A DNA stretch of 64,000 nt from Selaginella moellendorffii (lineage: Eukaryota > Streptophyta > Lycopodiopsida > Selaginellales > Selaginellaceae), in assembly GCF_000143415.4 (NCBI RefSeq), contig NW_003314282.1, forward strand, positions 257,101 through 321,100. The letters run 5' to 3'. Numbering within the stretch: the first letter of the stretch is position 1; every line of letters begins with the position of its first letter. The position numbers and the translations under genes are program-made. Positions 26,100 through 35,539 of the stretch are shown piece by piece. The notes below the pieces were generated by a model. The model saw only the letters and a program-made list of their open reading frames with translations, had not been told where the DNA came from and searched no databases.

Positions 26100-26660
26100 G
26101 AGCGGAGAAGAGATCGATCGCATCAAGAGATCAATTCACATTGTGACAGGGTTCCCACGTCCCGAATATGCCCGTTCTGGGATGATGCTGTCAGAATTGC
26201 TATCCAGGAGGCGAGATTCCTTTCTCCGAAAGATGCCCTTCCTGGGCAAATGCGTGAATCGCGGACGTCCACGTGTAAACATCTCTCTCCTTCATTTTGG
26301 CAAGAGTCTCTCCTGCACAGGCGATGTGCTGGATTTCCGCGAGCAAAGACGACACCGCTCAGGCAAAGAGCGCCTTCCAGATGCCCGTGAGAGGCATATG
26401 CTGCAAAGCATGGCATTTCTAGGCAAGAGTCGATTATTCGTTTCCTCTACTCGGGCAGCTAAGCAGCAAGCGTTGAGCATCGCGCGATGGGCATCTGGAG
26501 GATGCGAAGAGTATTTATTCTCCTCCACACACACTCGTGGCACACACTCGGCGCCGAGCTCCCAGGCAGCCGGACTGGCAGCATCGTGGTGCTGGAGACG
26601 AGGCAGTGCCAGTGCTCGAATCGCATCCGCACGGCAGCGTCGATCGTTCCACATCTTTTT
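26100..26660 (-). pseudogene. decayed PPR gene fragment
   Basis: The minus strand carries pieces reminiscent of PPR units, for example LASWIAILTASSQNGHIRD and AYASHGHLEGALCLSG, in a shifting frame. The right part (about 26300-26650) has an open frame of 120 codons with no clear domain but a similar Ala/Arg/Cys-rich make-up. It matches no copy in the window closely, so it is an older relic. Together with the next fragments it mirrors the order PPR piece then subtilase seen at 22.2-22.8 kb. Confidence 0.45.
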
Positions 26661-26786
26661 TAGTTTTGGTCAACCCTAAAATTACACCTGGTATGGCAAG
26701 AGTTTTTTTACTGAATTGCTGGTTGAAAACCCCTTAATTAGCGTAAAGAATTTTGACGGCATTTCTTTCCGGCTAGCCTATCAGCA

Positions 26787-27000
26787 TGGAAACTTCAGCA
26801 CGATTTCTTTCTGCTGTGTTTATCCTTCTCGCCCGATCAGTGGATCGACCGATAGATAGATGGTCATAGATAGTGCATAGATAGTTGTGATGCAATGTTT
26901 ACCTCGTAATTCTTCTCGTTCTCATGATCTCCTCGATACTCATCACAACTTGCTTGCGACGGTTTTTTACGAGTACATGCTTTGTTCATCTTCCTTTCTC
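26787..27000 (+). pseudogene. subtilase 5' fragment (exons 1-2)
   Basis: A copy of the start of the subtilase gene. A signal-peptide-like ATG ORF (about 26790) is followed, after a shortened intron region, by the propeptide piece HDLLDTHHNLLATVF, matching exon 2 at 22864-22952 (HDLLETHHNLLATVF). A stop codon interrupts exon 1 and nothing downstream continues the protease, so it is a truncated relic. Confidence 0.75.
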
Positions 27001-27029
27001 CTTTCTTCTGACATTGGTTTGCAAGCAAT

Positions 27030-27540
27030 CTTCTTTTCTTGGAAACATGGGCCTGTACATCACATCTCCTTGACTGCACCCCCCTGTGTCCAAACATTCC
27101 TACCTTGAGTGAGGAGTGGAGCTCGAGAACGCCCTCAACTTGCTTAGAAGTTGTTCTGCTGGACACTGCTTGACAAGTGTGGCTCCGCCCCAACACTGAG
27201 TTCTTACTGTCTTCAAATTAGCTTGAAAGAAGAAAGCCCGACGGACACTGCTCTCTCACGGCAGTAGGACAACTGATCCGTCTTTGAACAATTCCACGGC
27301 TGATCGCAACATTCACTTATCGTTAGCTCCTTGCATTCCCTCAGCTGGGGCAACCCCACCAATATCTGCTTGGCCACATTGTGTCCTCCTGTCTGGGATC
27401 CGTCGCTTTTCAGCGTCAGGCACTCAAAGTGTGTCTTGTCCAGAGCTTTAGCCGTTCGAAATCAAGACGAGCCGTAGAGCTCCAGGCTCTGCCTACGTCC
27501 AAGCTAACGAGCTCTTTGCAATAACCATTGACTCCCATAC
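27030..27540 (-). pseudogene. F-box gene 3' fragment, inverted
   Basis: The minus strand matches about 20350-20910 of the F-box gene, for example CAAAGAGCTCGTTAGCTTGG, GGGAATGCAAGGAGCTAAC and CCACACTTGTCAAGCAGTGTC in order. Frameshifts and a 50-base deletion (loss of the segment between the lone stop and the HTCQAV stretch) break the frame. The F-box itself is absent. It lies in opposite orientation to its parent. Confidence 0.8.
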
Positions 27541-27612
27541 GCGCGGCTATGGGTGGAGGAACGGGCCTCAATATGTTCCCACAATCCTCCCGAGCTCAAA
27601 GGCGATAAAAAT

Positions 27613-27685
27613 TGGAGATGCCGGGTATCGATCCCGGTGCCTCTCGCATGCTAAGCGAGCGCTCTACCAGCTGAGCTACATCCCC
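27613..27685 (-). tRNA. tRNA-Ala(AGC)
   Basis: A complete 73-base cloverleaf on the minus strand: seven-base acceptor stem (GGGGATG with CATCTCC), D arm GCTCAGCTGGTAGAGC, anticodon AGC in CTTAGCATG, and T arm CCGGG-ATCGATA-CCCGG, with discriminator A. A TTTTT pol III terminator follows a few bases after the 3' end (27600-27612). Internal A and B boxes are intact, so it is probably expressed. Confidence 0.95.
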
Positions 27686-28240
27686 TTAACGGAAAGAAAA
27701 ACTGTGGCTTTTGATGGATCATAAAGTAATTATTAATAAACAAATTAGTAATTAATATTTAAGAAATCAAGCACTCAGAAAATAAATTTTCAACAAAGTA
27801 GATTGTGAAAGTTGAAAAAATCAACAGATTTGATCAACTCGGAGAAGTAAGTCTCTGTTTCTGGTTTTCTGGTCTCTGAGGCCACCTGAACTTGAAGCTT
27901 TTTGATACAAAATTTGTAAATGGAACTTTTTGTTAGAGAGAAACAAAAGGATTATTACTAAATCAAAGCTACCTTTGTTGAAGGCCTTTCAAAGATTGTA
28001 AGGATTTTTTTAGATTTTAAGATTCGCTGAAAACCGCTGGTCTGATTTTCCCTTGTTTGGTCCTGAAAAATCTAGTACGCTAAATGCCCAGACCGGGAGA
28101 ATCTATCGAATCTTGACGAGATGCCCTAAGAGCGGGTTCACTTTTTATTTTTCACTTGTTCAGCTGCGAACAACGATCATGCTAGCGTATGTGCTATGTG
28201 CCAAGGAGTGAATGAATTAAGTCCTACATTCTTAAATGGT
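27686..28240. other. AT-rich intergenic, no gene seen
   Basis: AT-rich, with no ORF of interest, no repeat shared with the rest of the window and no recognised motif. It separates the tRNA from the inverted-arm region around the assembly gap. Confidence 0.4.
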
Positions 28241-28448
28241 CAGCTACTTAGGTAAGCAACTATACCATAGTCATCCTCAAAAACAAACACTTCTTTCTCT
28301 TGCAACCGATAACCAGATGCCCGCAACGCCTTCCTAGTCTCGGGCACCTGAAGTATCTGAAACGTGTGATTGATACAGGGGAAAATGCTACAGGGGAAAG
28401 CTGGAGCAGAGTACTCTATTCGTTTTCGATCCTTGCATACTCCAGACC

Positions 28449-28668
28449 AAGTTTTCGATCCTTGCAAAACTCCATAAGCCATGCTCGCTGTCGTCCTCGC
28501 TCTCGGGGTATTCCTCATCAAGCGGAGGCCTGAAACTATCTAATCAGTATGGAATCAGAGTGAGCTTGTTCATCACTCACGGGATTTCAGCACTCACGCT
28601 CGCATCCATTCCTAGCAATCTCTTCATACATGGTTGGGCCTCCTACATTTGTCTTTGCGGGCGAAATC
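28449..28668 (-). repeat. left inverted arm beside the N gap (kinase-like family)
   Basis: This is the reverse complement of about 29206-29418, with very few differences. It contains the AYGVLQGSKT stretch of the kinase-like family on the minus strand. The arms enclose the N gap. Confidence 0.85.
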
Positions 28669-28694
28669 TACCACAGCCACGCATATGCATACAT

Positions 28695-28898
28695 NNNNNN
28701 NNNNNNNNNNNNNNNNNNNNNNNNNNNNNNNNNNNNNNNNNNNNNNNNNNNNNNNNNNNNNNNNNNNNNNNNNNNNNNNNNNNNNNNNNNNNNNNNNNNN
28801 NNNNNNNNNNNNNNNNNNNNNNNNNNNNNNNNNNNNNNNNNNNNNNNNNNNNNNNNNNNNNNNNNNNNNNNNNNNNNNNNNNNNNNNNNNNNNNNNNN
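28695..28898. other. assembly gap (204 N)
   Basis: A run of N. The ORFs that seem to cross it are artefacts. Because the flanks are inverted copies, both the gap size and the order of the flanks are uncertain. Confidence 0.99.
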
Positions 28899-29119
28899 AG
28901 AGTACCAGCTACAGGGGAAAGCTTTGGCTGGACCTTCCAATAAAGCAGAAATCGTAGACGCTGCAGCAAGACGGGTCCACACTACGTGCTTCAATTTTAA
29001 CGTAAGCAAAAGAGAGGAAGAATCCCAACACCATATCCGAGCTCTCTGCGAAGCAAGTAGAGCTTGATGTACGTGCTTAGTCGCATCCAACAAAAGATCT
29101 CTCCAGTGAATCACGTACG

Positions 29120-29720
29120 TGTTTAAACTTGCAGCATAAAAAACTGGACGAACTGGCCCGGAGCTGCGTAACATATCAACATTGCCGAAGGGAGTTCCAC
29201 GTTTCGCCCGCAAAGACAAATGTAGGAGGCCCAACCATGTATGAAGAGATTGCTAGGAATGGATGCGAGCGTGAGCGCTGAAATCCCGTGAGTGATGAAC
29301 AAGCTCACTCTGATTCCATACTGATTAGATCGTTTCAGGCCTCCGCTTGATGAGGAATACCCCGAGAGCGAGGACGACAGCGAGCATGGCTTATGGAGTT
29401 TTGCAAGGATCGAAAACTTTGCACGAAACTGGTAAGCTTTTCTTTCAAGATGCTTGTGCTGATCGATCTGGAGAGCATCGGGAAAGTGCCAGCGTTTGCA
29501 TTTAAAGGCTGGATCGCAACAACGTTGGAGGCTGACCGGCGTTACACGATTCTATCTGACTTCCATCAACTCGGACTCGTGCTCCAGTCTACAGAAGTCG
29601 AACCAAAGAGGAAGGACTGCTTGGAGTTCATCGATTTGCTCTAGAGCAAACTCAGGCGACCACTGCTAAAAGCTTTCTCGAACACAAGTGGATCTCGCGA
29701 GTTCCTGGAGAGAATCTCGA
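29120..29720 (+). pseudogene. kinase-like family copy K0
   Basis: Plus-strand relic of the repeat family described at 34.2-36.9 kb. It holds the membrane-like KLDELARSCVTY stretch (about 29140), the AYGVLQGSKT segment (29388-29418) and the C-terminal part: DLESIGKVPAFAFKGWIATT (29470-29525), DFHQLGLVLQSTEVEPK (29560-29610) and FLEHKWISRV (29675-29705). The segment between is missing and frames change at least twice. The first part is inverted-duplicated on the other side of the gap. It lies just 3' of NUFIP, facing it tail to tail. Confidence 0.7.
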
Positions 29721-29768
29721 TTTTTCTATTTGCATTTCCTTCCTTATAATCAAAACGAGACTTTTACC

Positions 29769-32193
29769 TCAGTAAACGTGATCTTCCTTTTCTTCGTGAC
29801 CACCACCATCGTCGACTTCTTCTCCTTCTTCCTCGTCTATCTCGTCTTCGTCCTCGTCCTCGTCCTCCAGATCCTCCTCCGAGTCGTCTAGAACCACAAC
29901 TGGAGGAGCTTTAGCTTTCGCCTCCTCGGGCTCGTCATCCTCGGCCCACTCAAACAGTTTGAGCGGAGCACCCGGGTGATGATCCTCCAAGAACCTGTTG
30001 TTGACGAAGAACCGGAAGCACTGGAGCAAATGGCTCTTGTCCCGTTTGATCTCCGAGCTGAGCAGCTTGGCCAACAGCGTCGGCTCTCGCTCCTTCTGGA
30101 CTCTCTCGGCTTTTGCGTTTTCGCTCCTGGAGTCTTTCCTCTCCTCGTCGTTGTTGTTCGCAGTGTCGTGTAGGAAGTGACACCTCCTTCCTTTCTTGCA
30201 GTGGCCCTTCTGGAAGAAGACGCAAATCTTCCTTCCCTGCCTCCTCCCACTGTGAAACACTCTGCTGCCTTCCTGATCCTCGGAAGCTCTGGGAGCTTTT
30301 GATGGCCTCCCAAGGCTGGTTTTCTTCTCGGTGTATCGCTGTGACAAGTAGTAAGAGGGAATTTCGGCGATTTGACACCCGAGCTCCGCTTGCCTAGCTA
30401 GAATTTGCTTCATACTCTGCCACCAGCACAGTGTCACCGGTCACTCCGATCCAAATTCTTCTGTCACAGCATGCATACCTCTTGCCTCATCAACGCGTCT
30501 TCGTCGACAAGCTCTCCTCGCTCAATTCGACCTTGTATAGCTTGCAACTTAACGAAGAACAGTGACAAGTCAGTCCTGTTAGCGAACTTTGCATCTTTAG
30601 TACCTTTCTCTCGATGTTCGCTGTTGTTGGATAGTTTCTTCGACGGGCCTCACGCCACTTTCTCGTCTCCTCCTCGCTTTCTTTAGAGATGTTTCTGGAA
30701 CACCGATTCTTTTTATCTTTCGTACACGTTAGATGGGGCACTTACATCGCAGGCTTCTTGCAATGAACCATCTGCCTATGCTCGCTCACCGCTTTCCCTG
30801 ACAAAAGCGCACACACATGAATCAGATTCTCTGGATGGACTAGCAACAGACTCACCGATGCCTTCGAACAAGCAGCCATCTGTGTTGCATTTCACGTGAG
30901 TTTTCATATGAGCGTCCATTTGATTTCGTCCCACAAAGTTGCGGTCGCAAGGCTCGCACCGCAGATCCGGCCTGATGGAGAAGAACAAAGTTAAAAAGAA
31001 GAGGAAATAAAACGAGTACCTATTTGCTGAGCCTTGAAAGTTACCATTTCTTTGCCAGTTTCCAGGCCTAGAAAAAATCATCACACTCAAGCCATTATAG
31101 ACGAGAAAGAAAAGCTCAAAATCTTACCTTTTGTTGTTGAAGCTACCGTCTCTGTTACGCTTCCAGCCACGACCAGCTCCACCTCCAGCTTGAGCCGCTC
31201 CACCTCCAAACCGTTGCATTTTGTTTGGAGACCTCCCGGAAGACGACTCGGAGTGAATCTCCGCCTGACCATATCCATCACCGGTGGGATTCACTTGCCA
31301 CGGAGCAGCAGGGGACGGCCACTGTGGTGGCGCTGGAGCTCCATAAGCCGCGGGAAGAGGAGGATAGCTCGACTGCAAAGCGGCTGCCACAGCAGGTCCA
31401 TAGCTCCCATAGAAACTCTGAAACTCAGCTGGAGTTTGCTGCTGTTGCTGCTGGAGCTGCGTTGCCATCGTCGTGGGAAACTGTTGAGAAAAGTATGGAG
31501 AAGGATAGGCTCCCAGCATCGGCTCGTAGGATGCAGTATAATCCGGCTGGTAGTAAGGCACAGGCTGCGGTATGAACATCTGGAAGACCACGAAGACGTA
31601 ACGTTTTAAGAGTAAGGAAGAAAAACGAGGAAGAATCATCCATCTCAAGCAAGCAGTAGCTGCATTTCCAAGTAAGAATCCATCGTTCTTTCAAGAAATC
31701 CAAACAACCAACGAAAGAATCCATCGTCATCCAAGCAACCATCCAGATCCTCAACAAAGAAAAAGAAGAGAAGACGAAACGTCGTATGAACTGGAAGAGC
31801 ACGAAGACATAAGAACGTATAGGTGCCCCATCCAAGCAAAAAACGAATGAAAACGAAGCAGTAGCTACATTTCCAAGCAGCCATCGAAAAAATCGACCGT
31901 TTTTCGGAAATCCAAGCAACCAACGAAAGAATCCATGATTCTTAGAAGAAATCCAAGAAACCAACGAAAGAATCCATGGTTCTTAGAAGAAATCCAAGCA
32001 ACCATCCAAAGAAAACGAAGAGAAGATCCCAAAAGTAACAATGGAAGTGAAAGGAAGAACCAAGTACCTGGCGAGGAGGAGGTCGCAGAGGCATTTGATA
32101 GCCCGAGAAGGCCACCGGGAGAGGCTGCCAATTCAATGGCTGCTGCTGCGAGGAGTGTGATAGCTGCGTTTGCTGGAGACGATGATCTTCCAT
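29769..32193 (-). CDS. NUFIP: NUFIP-like zinc-finger protein (box C/D snoRNP assembly), 8 exons
   Basis: NUFIP is an RNA-binding adaptor that helps R2TP/Hsp90 assemble box C/D snoRNPs in the nucleus. Exons, joined in phase: 32193-32068, 31579-31128, 31067-31020, 30971-30856, 30797-30746, 30694-30604, 30547-30479 and 30416-29769, giving 533 residues. The N-terminus is Gln/Pro/Tyr-rich. A C2H2 finger (LRCEPCDRNF..MDAHMKTH) is in exon 4. The family hallmark WREARRRNYPTTANIERK is in exon 6, and EIPSYYLSQRY plus a CCCH finger (CVFFQKGHCKKGRRCHF) are in exon 8. The end is an acidic Asp/Glu tract. The arrangement C2H2, NUFIP motif, CCCH is that of plant NUFIP. The start lies 28 bases from the PPR stop codon, so its promoter must overlap the PPR coding sequence. 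The exon 7 acceptor is a weak AAG. Confidence 0.9.
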
Positions 32194-32221
32194 GGCTTCC
32201 TCCTGTTCCCTGCCAAGCGAT

Positions 32222-32238
32222 CTAAACCCTAAACCCTA
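32222..32238 (-). promoter_or_regulatory. tandem telo-box upstream of NUFIP
   Basis: The sequence CTAAACCCTAAACCCTA contains two AAACCCTA units 29-45 bases upstream of the NUFIP ATG. It also forms the last codons and stop of the PPR gene. Telo-boxes are known promoter elements of plant ribosome-biogenesis genes; the role here is inferred. Confidence 0.55.
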
Positions 32239-34066
32239 TACCTCTCTCCCTCCCTCCTTGCTTGGACAGGCTCGAGAGGAGCACATAGGCGGTGGGACGC
32301 TCGGGGCTCATCTCCATCACCGCCATGGCGCCGCTCGCCGCCCCGCCCACCTCGCCACCGCTCCCCCGCGCCACCGCTAGGGTTGTCAGCGCTACATCGT
32401 CGGGCTCATACGGCATGCTGTGGAGGAGCTCCTCCGCGCTGTCCGCCCGCCCCGCCCTCGCCAGGAGATCGATCATCGCCACGAAGTGCTCCACCAGCGC
32501 CTCCACCTCGAAATCTTGCTGCATCGATCGGAAGCACTCCCCGGCCAGCTCCAGCGATCCAATGTGGCTCCACGCGAAGAGCACGCACGAGAATGTGATC
32601 GCGTCGGGCGCGCAGCCGTCGAGCGCCATGGATTCCAGCAGCTGGAGCGCCGATCGGCCGTGCCCGGCCTTCGCCGTGGCTGTGATGGCGATATTCCAAG
32701 AAACCGTGCTCCTGTCGATCATCCCCTGGAAGATCTCGCGCGCGTCGTCCAGCCGCCCCGATCGGCCGAAGAGATGGACGAGGGAATTCCCCACCGCGCC
32801 CTCGCGGTAGAGGCCGCTGTGGCGGATATCGGGCAGGATGTGGTGCGCCAGCGATGGATCTTGGATCGCCGTGGCCGCAAAGAGCACGCTCACGATCGTC
32901 ACGCGCGTCGGCTGGAATCCCTCAAGATCCATGATCCGGAAGAGCTGGATCGCGTCGGCGCTGGCGCCGTGCTGCGCGTAGGCCGTGATCATCGTCGTCC
33001 ACGACACGATGTTTGGCTCCGGCATGGAGTCGAGGATCGATCGCGCCTCGCGGAGCTCCCCGGCCTGGCCGTGCGCGTGCATCATCGCCGTCCAGGTCAC
33101 CACGTTCTTGTCCAGGGTTTGATCGAAGAGCTCCCTCGCGCGATCCACCAGCCCCGCCTGTGCGTAGGCCGAGATGATCGTGTTCCAGGACGAGAGATTC
33201 CTCGGCGCCGTCATCGAATCGAATACCTGCCGCGCCTCCTCGATCCGGCCATTCTCGGCGAGCGCCTGGATCATCGCGTTCCAGGCAACGGTGTCGCGGT
33301 GCTTCATCCGCGAGAAGAGCTCCCTCGCCTGGTCGATCTTCCCCACGGAGCCATAGCCGGCGATCATGGACGTGTTGGACATGAGGTCCGGGTGATCCAG
33401 CGCGAGGAAGAGCTCCTCGGCGTCGCGCATCATCCGGCGCTCAGCGTAGCCCTGGATCATGCTCGACCACGCGACGCAATCCCAGTGTGGCATAGCATCA
33501 AAGACCGATCGCGCGAGATCGACCTCGCCGGAGGAGACGCAGGCGTGGAGGAGATTGTTCCAGCTCGAGACGTCCCTCTCGGCCATGGCGTCGCGGAAGA
33601 ACCCCTGGGCTTCGCGAATTTGCCCGCATTGGGCAAATGCTGCGATCATCGCGTTCGCCGAGACGACGCTCCGGGCAGGCATCCGCGCGAAGACCTCCCG
33701 CGCCTCGCCGATCCGGAGGCGCTGCGCGGCGATGGTGAGCATCGAGTTCCAGGTGATGACGTCGCGGCGGGGGGATTCCACGAACAGGGATCGCGCCTCG
33801 CGGAAGCAGCCGTTCTGGGCAAGCGCGGCGATGGTGATGTTGATGGTGAAGAGGTTGCGGACGCGGAGCTCGCGGAAGACGGCCATGGCGCTGGCAATGG
33901 AGCGGCAGGCGCCATACATCTGGATGAGGAGATTGGCGACGAAGAGATCGGTGTGCCAGCCAGAGCGGACGATCTGCGCGTGCAATCGCCGGCCGCCCTC
34001 CAGATCCCTGCCCGCGATGCATCGCCGCAGCAGCACGACGTAGCCCGACGCCCCGGGATCGCTCAT
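32222..34066 (-). CDS. pentatricopeptide repeat (PLS-type) protein, 614 aa
   Basis: PPR proteins bind organellar RNA one base per repeat, and PLS-type ones mostly serve C-to-U editing or RNA processing in mitochondria or plastids. The intronless frame has about a dozen units of the form VVTWTAMMHAHGQAGELREA and ends with an E-like motif (EPDDVALTTL ... AYVLLSSLSKQGG). There is no DYW domain, so editing would need a partner deaminase. The first repeat region (LHAQIVRSG, FVANLLIQMYGACRS) is typical. The N-terminus is short, with no clear transit peptide; a start further upstream is unlikely because of stops. The last codons and stop lie in a TTTAGGGTTTAG telo-box that precedes NUFIP, and the E-like end is unusually short, so the original 3' end may have been lost. 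It is the only full copy of three in the window. Confidence 0.88.
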   Translation of the reverse strand: MSDPGASGYVVLLRRCIAGRDLEGGRRLHAQIVRSGWHTDLFVANLLIQMYGACRSIASAMAVFRELRVRNLFTINITIAALAQNGCFREARSLFVESPRRDVITWNSMLTIAAQRLRIGEAREVFARMPARSVVSANAMIAAFAQCGQIREAQGFFRDAMAERDVSSWNNLLHACVSSGEVDLARSVFDAMPHWDCVAWSSMIQGYAERRMMRDAEELFLALDHPDLMSNTSMIAGYGSVGKIDQARELFSRMKHRDTVAWNAMIQALAENGRIEEARQVFDSMTAPRNLSSWNTIISAYAQAGLVDRARELFDQTLDKNVVTWTAMMHAHGQAGELREARSILDSMPEPNIVSWTTMITAYAQHGASADAIQLFRIMDLEGFQPTRVTIVSVLFAATAIQDPSLAHHILPDIRHSGLYREGAVGNSLVHLFGRSGRLDDAREIFQGMIDRSTVSWNIAITATAKAGHGRSALQLLESMALDGCAPDAITFSCVLFAWSHIGSLELAGECFRSMQQDFEVEALVEHFVAMIDLLARAGRADSAEELLHSMPYEPDDVALTTLAVARGSGGEVGGAASGAMAVMEMSPERPTAYVLLSSLSKQGGRERGIGFRV

Positions 34067-34189
34067 CCTCCTCGTCCCCGCGCATTTCCAATAGTCTGTC
34101 GTGCCCTAAAATTCGTTTGAGTTTAAAGCATATTCTAAGGATAGTTCTAAGGTAGTATAATCCACGTCCGCCCTAATTCTTCTATGGCA

Positions 34190-35530
34190 TATTCTTATTC
34201 TGTGTACTAGAGAAGCCTTTTAGCACTGGTCGCCTGAGGCCTGCTCAAGAGCAAATCGATGTATGTAGACTGGAGCACGAGTCCGAGTTGATGGAAGTTG
34301 GATTAAATCGTGTAGCGCCAGTCGGCCTCCAGCCTTGTCGCGATCCAGCCTTTATCGAACGCTGGCATCTTTTGAGTAGTCATACATGATCTTGTGCAGG
34401 ATGAGTAGAAGAAAAGAAAATTAAGAAAGCTTACCAGCTTTGTGCAAAGCTTTCAATCCTCGCAAAACTCCATACGCCATGTCGCACATGTCCTCCTCGT
34501 TGTTGGGGTATTTCTTCACACAGAGCAGTAGAGTTTCCACCTCGTAGACCGCCTTCATCGCCTTGATCACTTCTGTGCGTCGCCAATCTCGCTCTCTTTC
34601 TCCTCCTGCCGCCACTGCCGCTGCTACTGTCTGATGAAGAAGATCGTTCTGATGATTCCGAGATATCAGAACCTACGTGTGCTTCGGGATGGCAGTGAGA
34701 GTCACCTCGCGCATGAGTTGCACCTCCGTGGACTCAAGTGTAGGCCCGAACACGCTACTGATCATATGTCCGCCACCTTCTATGGCAGCGATGTAAGCCG
34801 CCTCGAGACCGGCAAGACAGACCTCGTGCTCGGAAGAATACGCTTCGAAGTCTGCGATTCTCTTCACAGCGCCCTCGAGCGTGAGCTTGATTTCCCAGTG
34901 ACCATGGAGAACAAACGTATCAAGCGGAGGATCTAGTCAGTACGGAATCGGTGCGAGCTTGTTCATCACTCACGGCGTTTCAGCGGCCATAGCAACAAGT
35001 AGAGCTTGAGCGGTACGTGCTTAGTCACATCCAGCACGTCAGTCACTGGCGTGAGGACTCCCTGCGCCAAAAGAACGTTAGAAAACAGAGATTTCTCAAC
35101 GCTTCTTGCTTGCATGAAAAACTGGACGAACTGGCCTGCAGCTGCGTAGCATATCACAATCTTGAGCTTCCGATACATTGCCGGAGGGAGTTCCATGATC
35201 TTCGCAGCGAGCTTGGCCTTCGCCTTCTCAAACTTGTAGGGATTCTTCCTCTCCTCGCCAAACGCGCTTTGTCCCCGGCCCATGATGATATTGCGCGGCT
35301 GATTCGACTTGCTGAAGAACTTCCATCATGGAAGTTCCGTGATGACTCCTTCGCGACCTTCCCGGTAGCGCTCTTCGATAAGCATCTTGCTCTTTGGTTC
35401 GACTTCTGCAGACTGGAGCTGATGGAAGTCGGATTAAATCGTGTAGCACCAGTCGGCCTCCAGCCTTGTTGCGATCCAGCCTTTAAATCAAAACGCTGGC
35501 ACTTCTTCATTCTTGCTGATGCTCTCCAGA
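34190..35530 (-). pseudogene. kinase-like repeat family, copy K1
   Basis: Degenerate member of a family found at least six times here. Read on the minus strand: a C-terminal kinase piece (35530-35390), an N-terminal unit GRGQSAFGEERKNP with KLKIVICYAAAGQFVQFFM (35290-35110), the end of an intron (TTTTCTAACG..GGCGCAG), VLTPVTDVLDVTKHVPLKL (35060-35010), EHEVCLAGLEAAYIAAIEGG (34830-34770), a Ser-rich linker, GVLRGLKALHKAG (34480-34440) and, at 34380-34190, remnants of the final part. The HxAG, LIDLE, SDFHQLG and LLEHKWI words seen across copies match the C-lobe of a protein kinase. No copy keeps one open frame; the HRD and DFG equivalents are not intact. Function unknown. Confidence 0.65.
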
Positions 35531-35539
35531 TCGATCAGA

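Noticed and set aside
28560-29234. Several ORFs of 107-188 codons crossing the N run
   Set aside because: They exist only because N is translated as X.
33610-33640. Perfect short palindrome TTTGCCC..GGGCAAA in the PPR gene
   Set aside because: It is explained by the coding of the common PPR motif FAQCGQI and is not a regulatory site.
32420-34120. 566-codon ORF on the plus strand opposite the PPR gene
   Set aside because: It is the antisense of the GC-rich PPR repeats, has no domain and only reflects codon bias. The same applies to the long antisense ORFs at 49013-49828 and 61755-62498.
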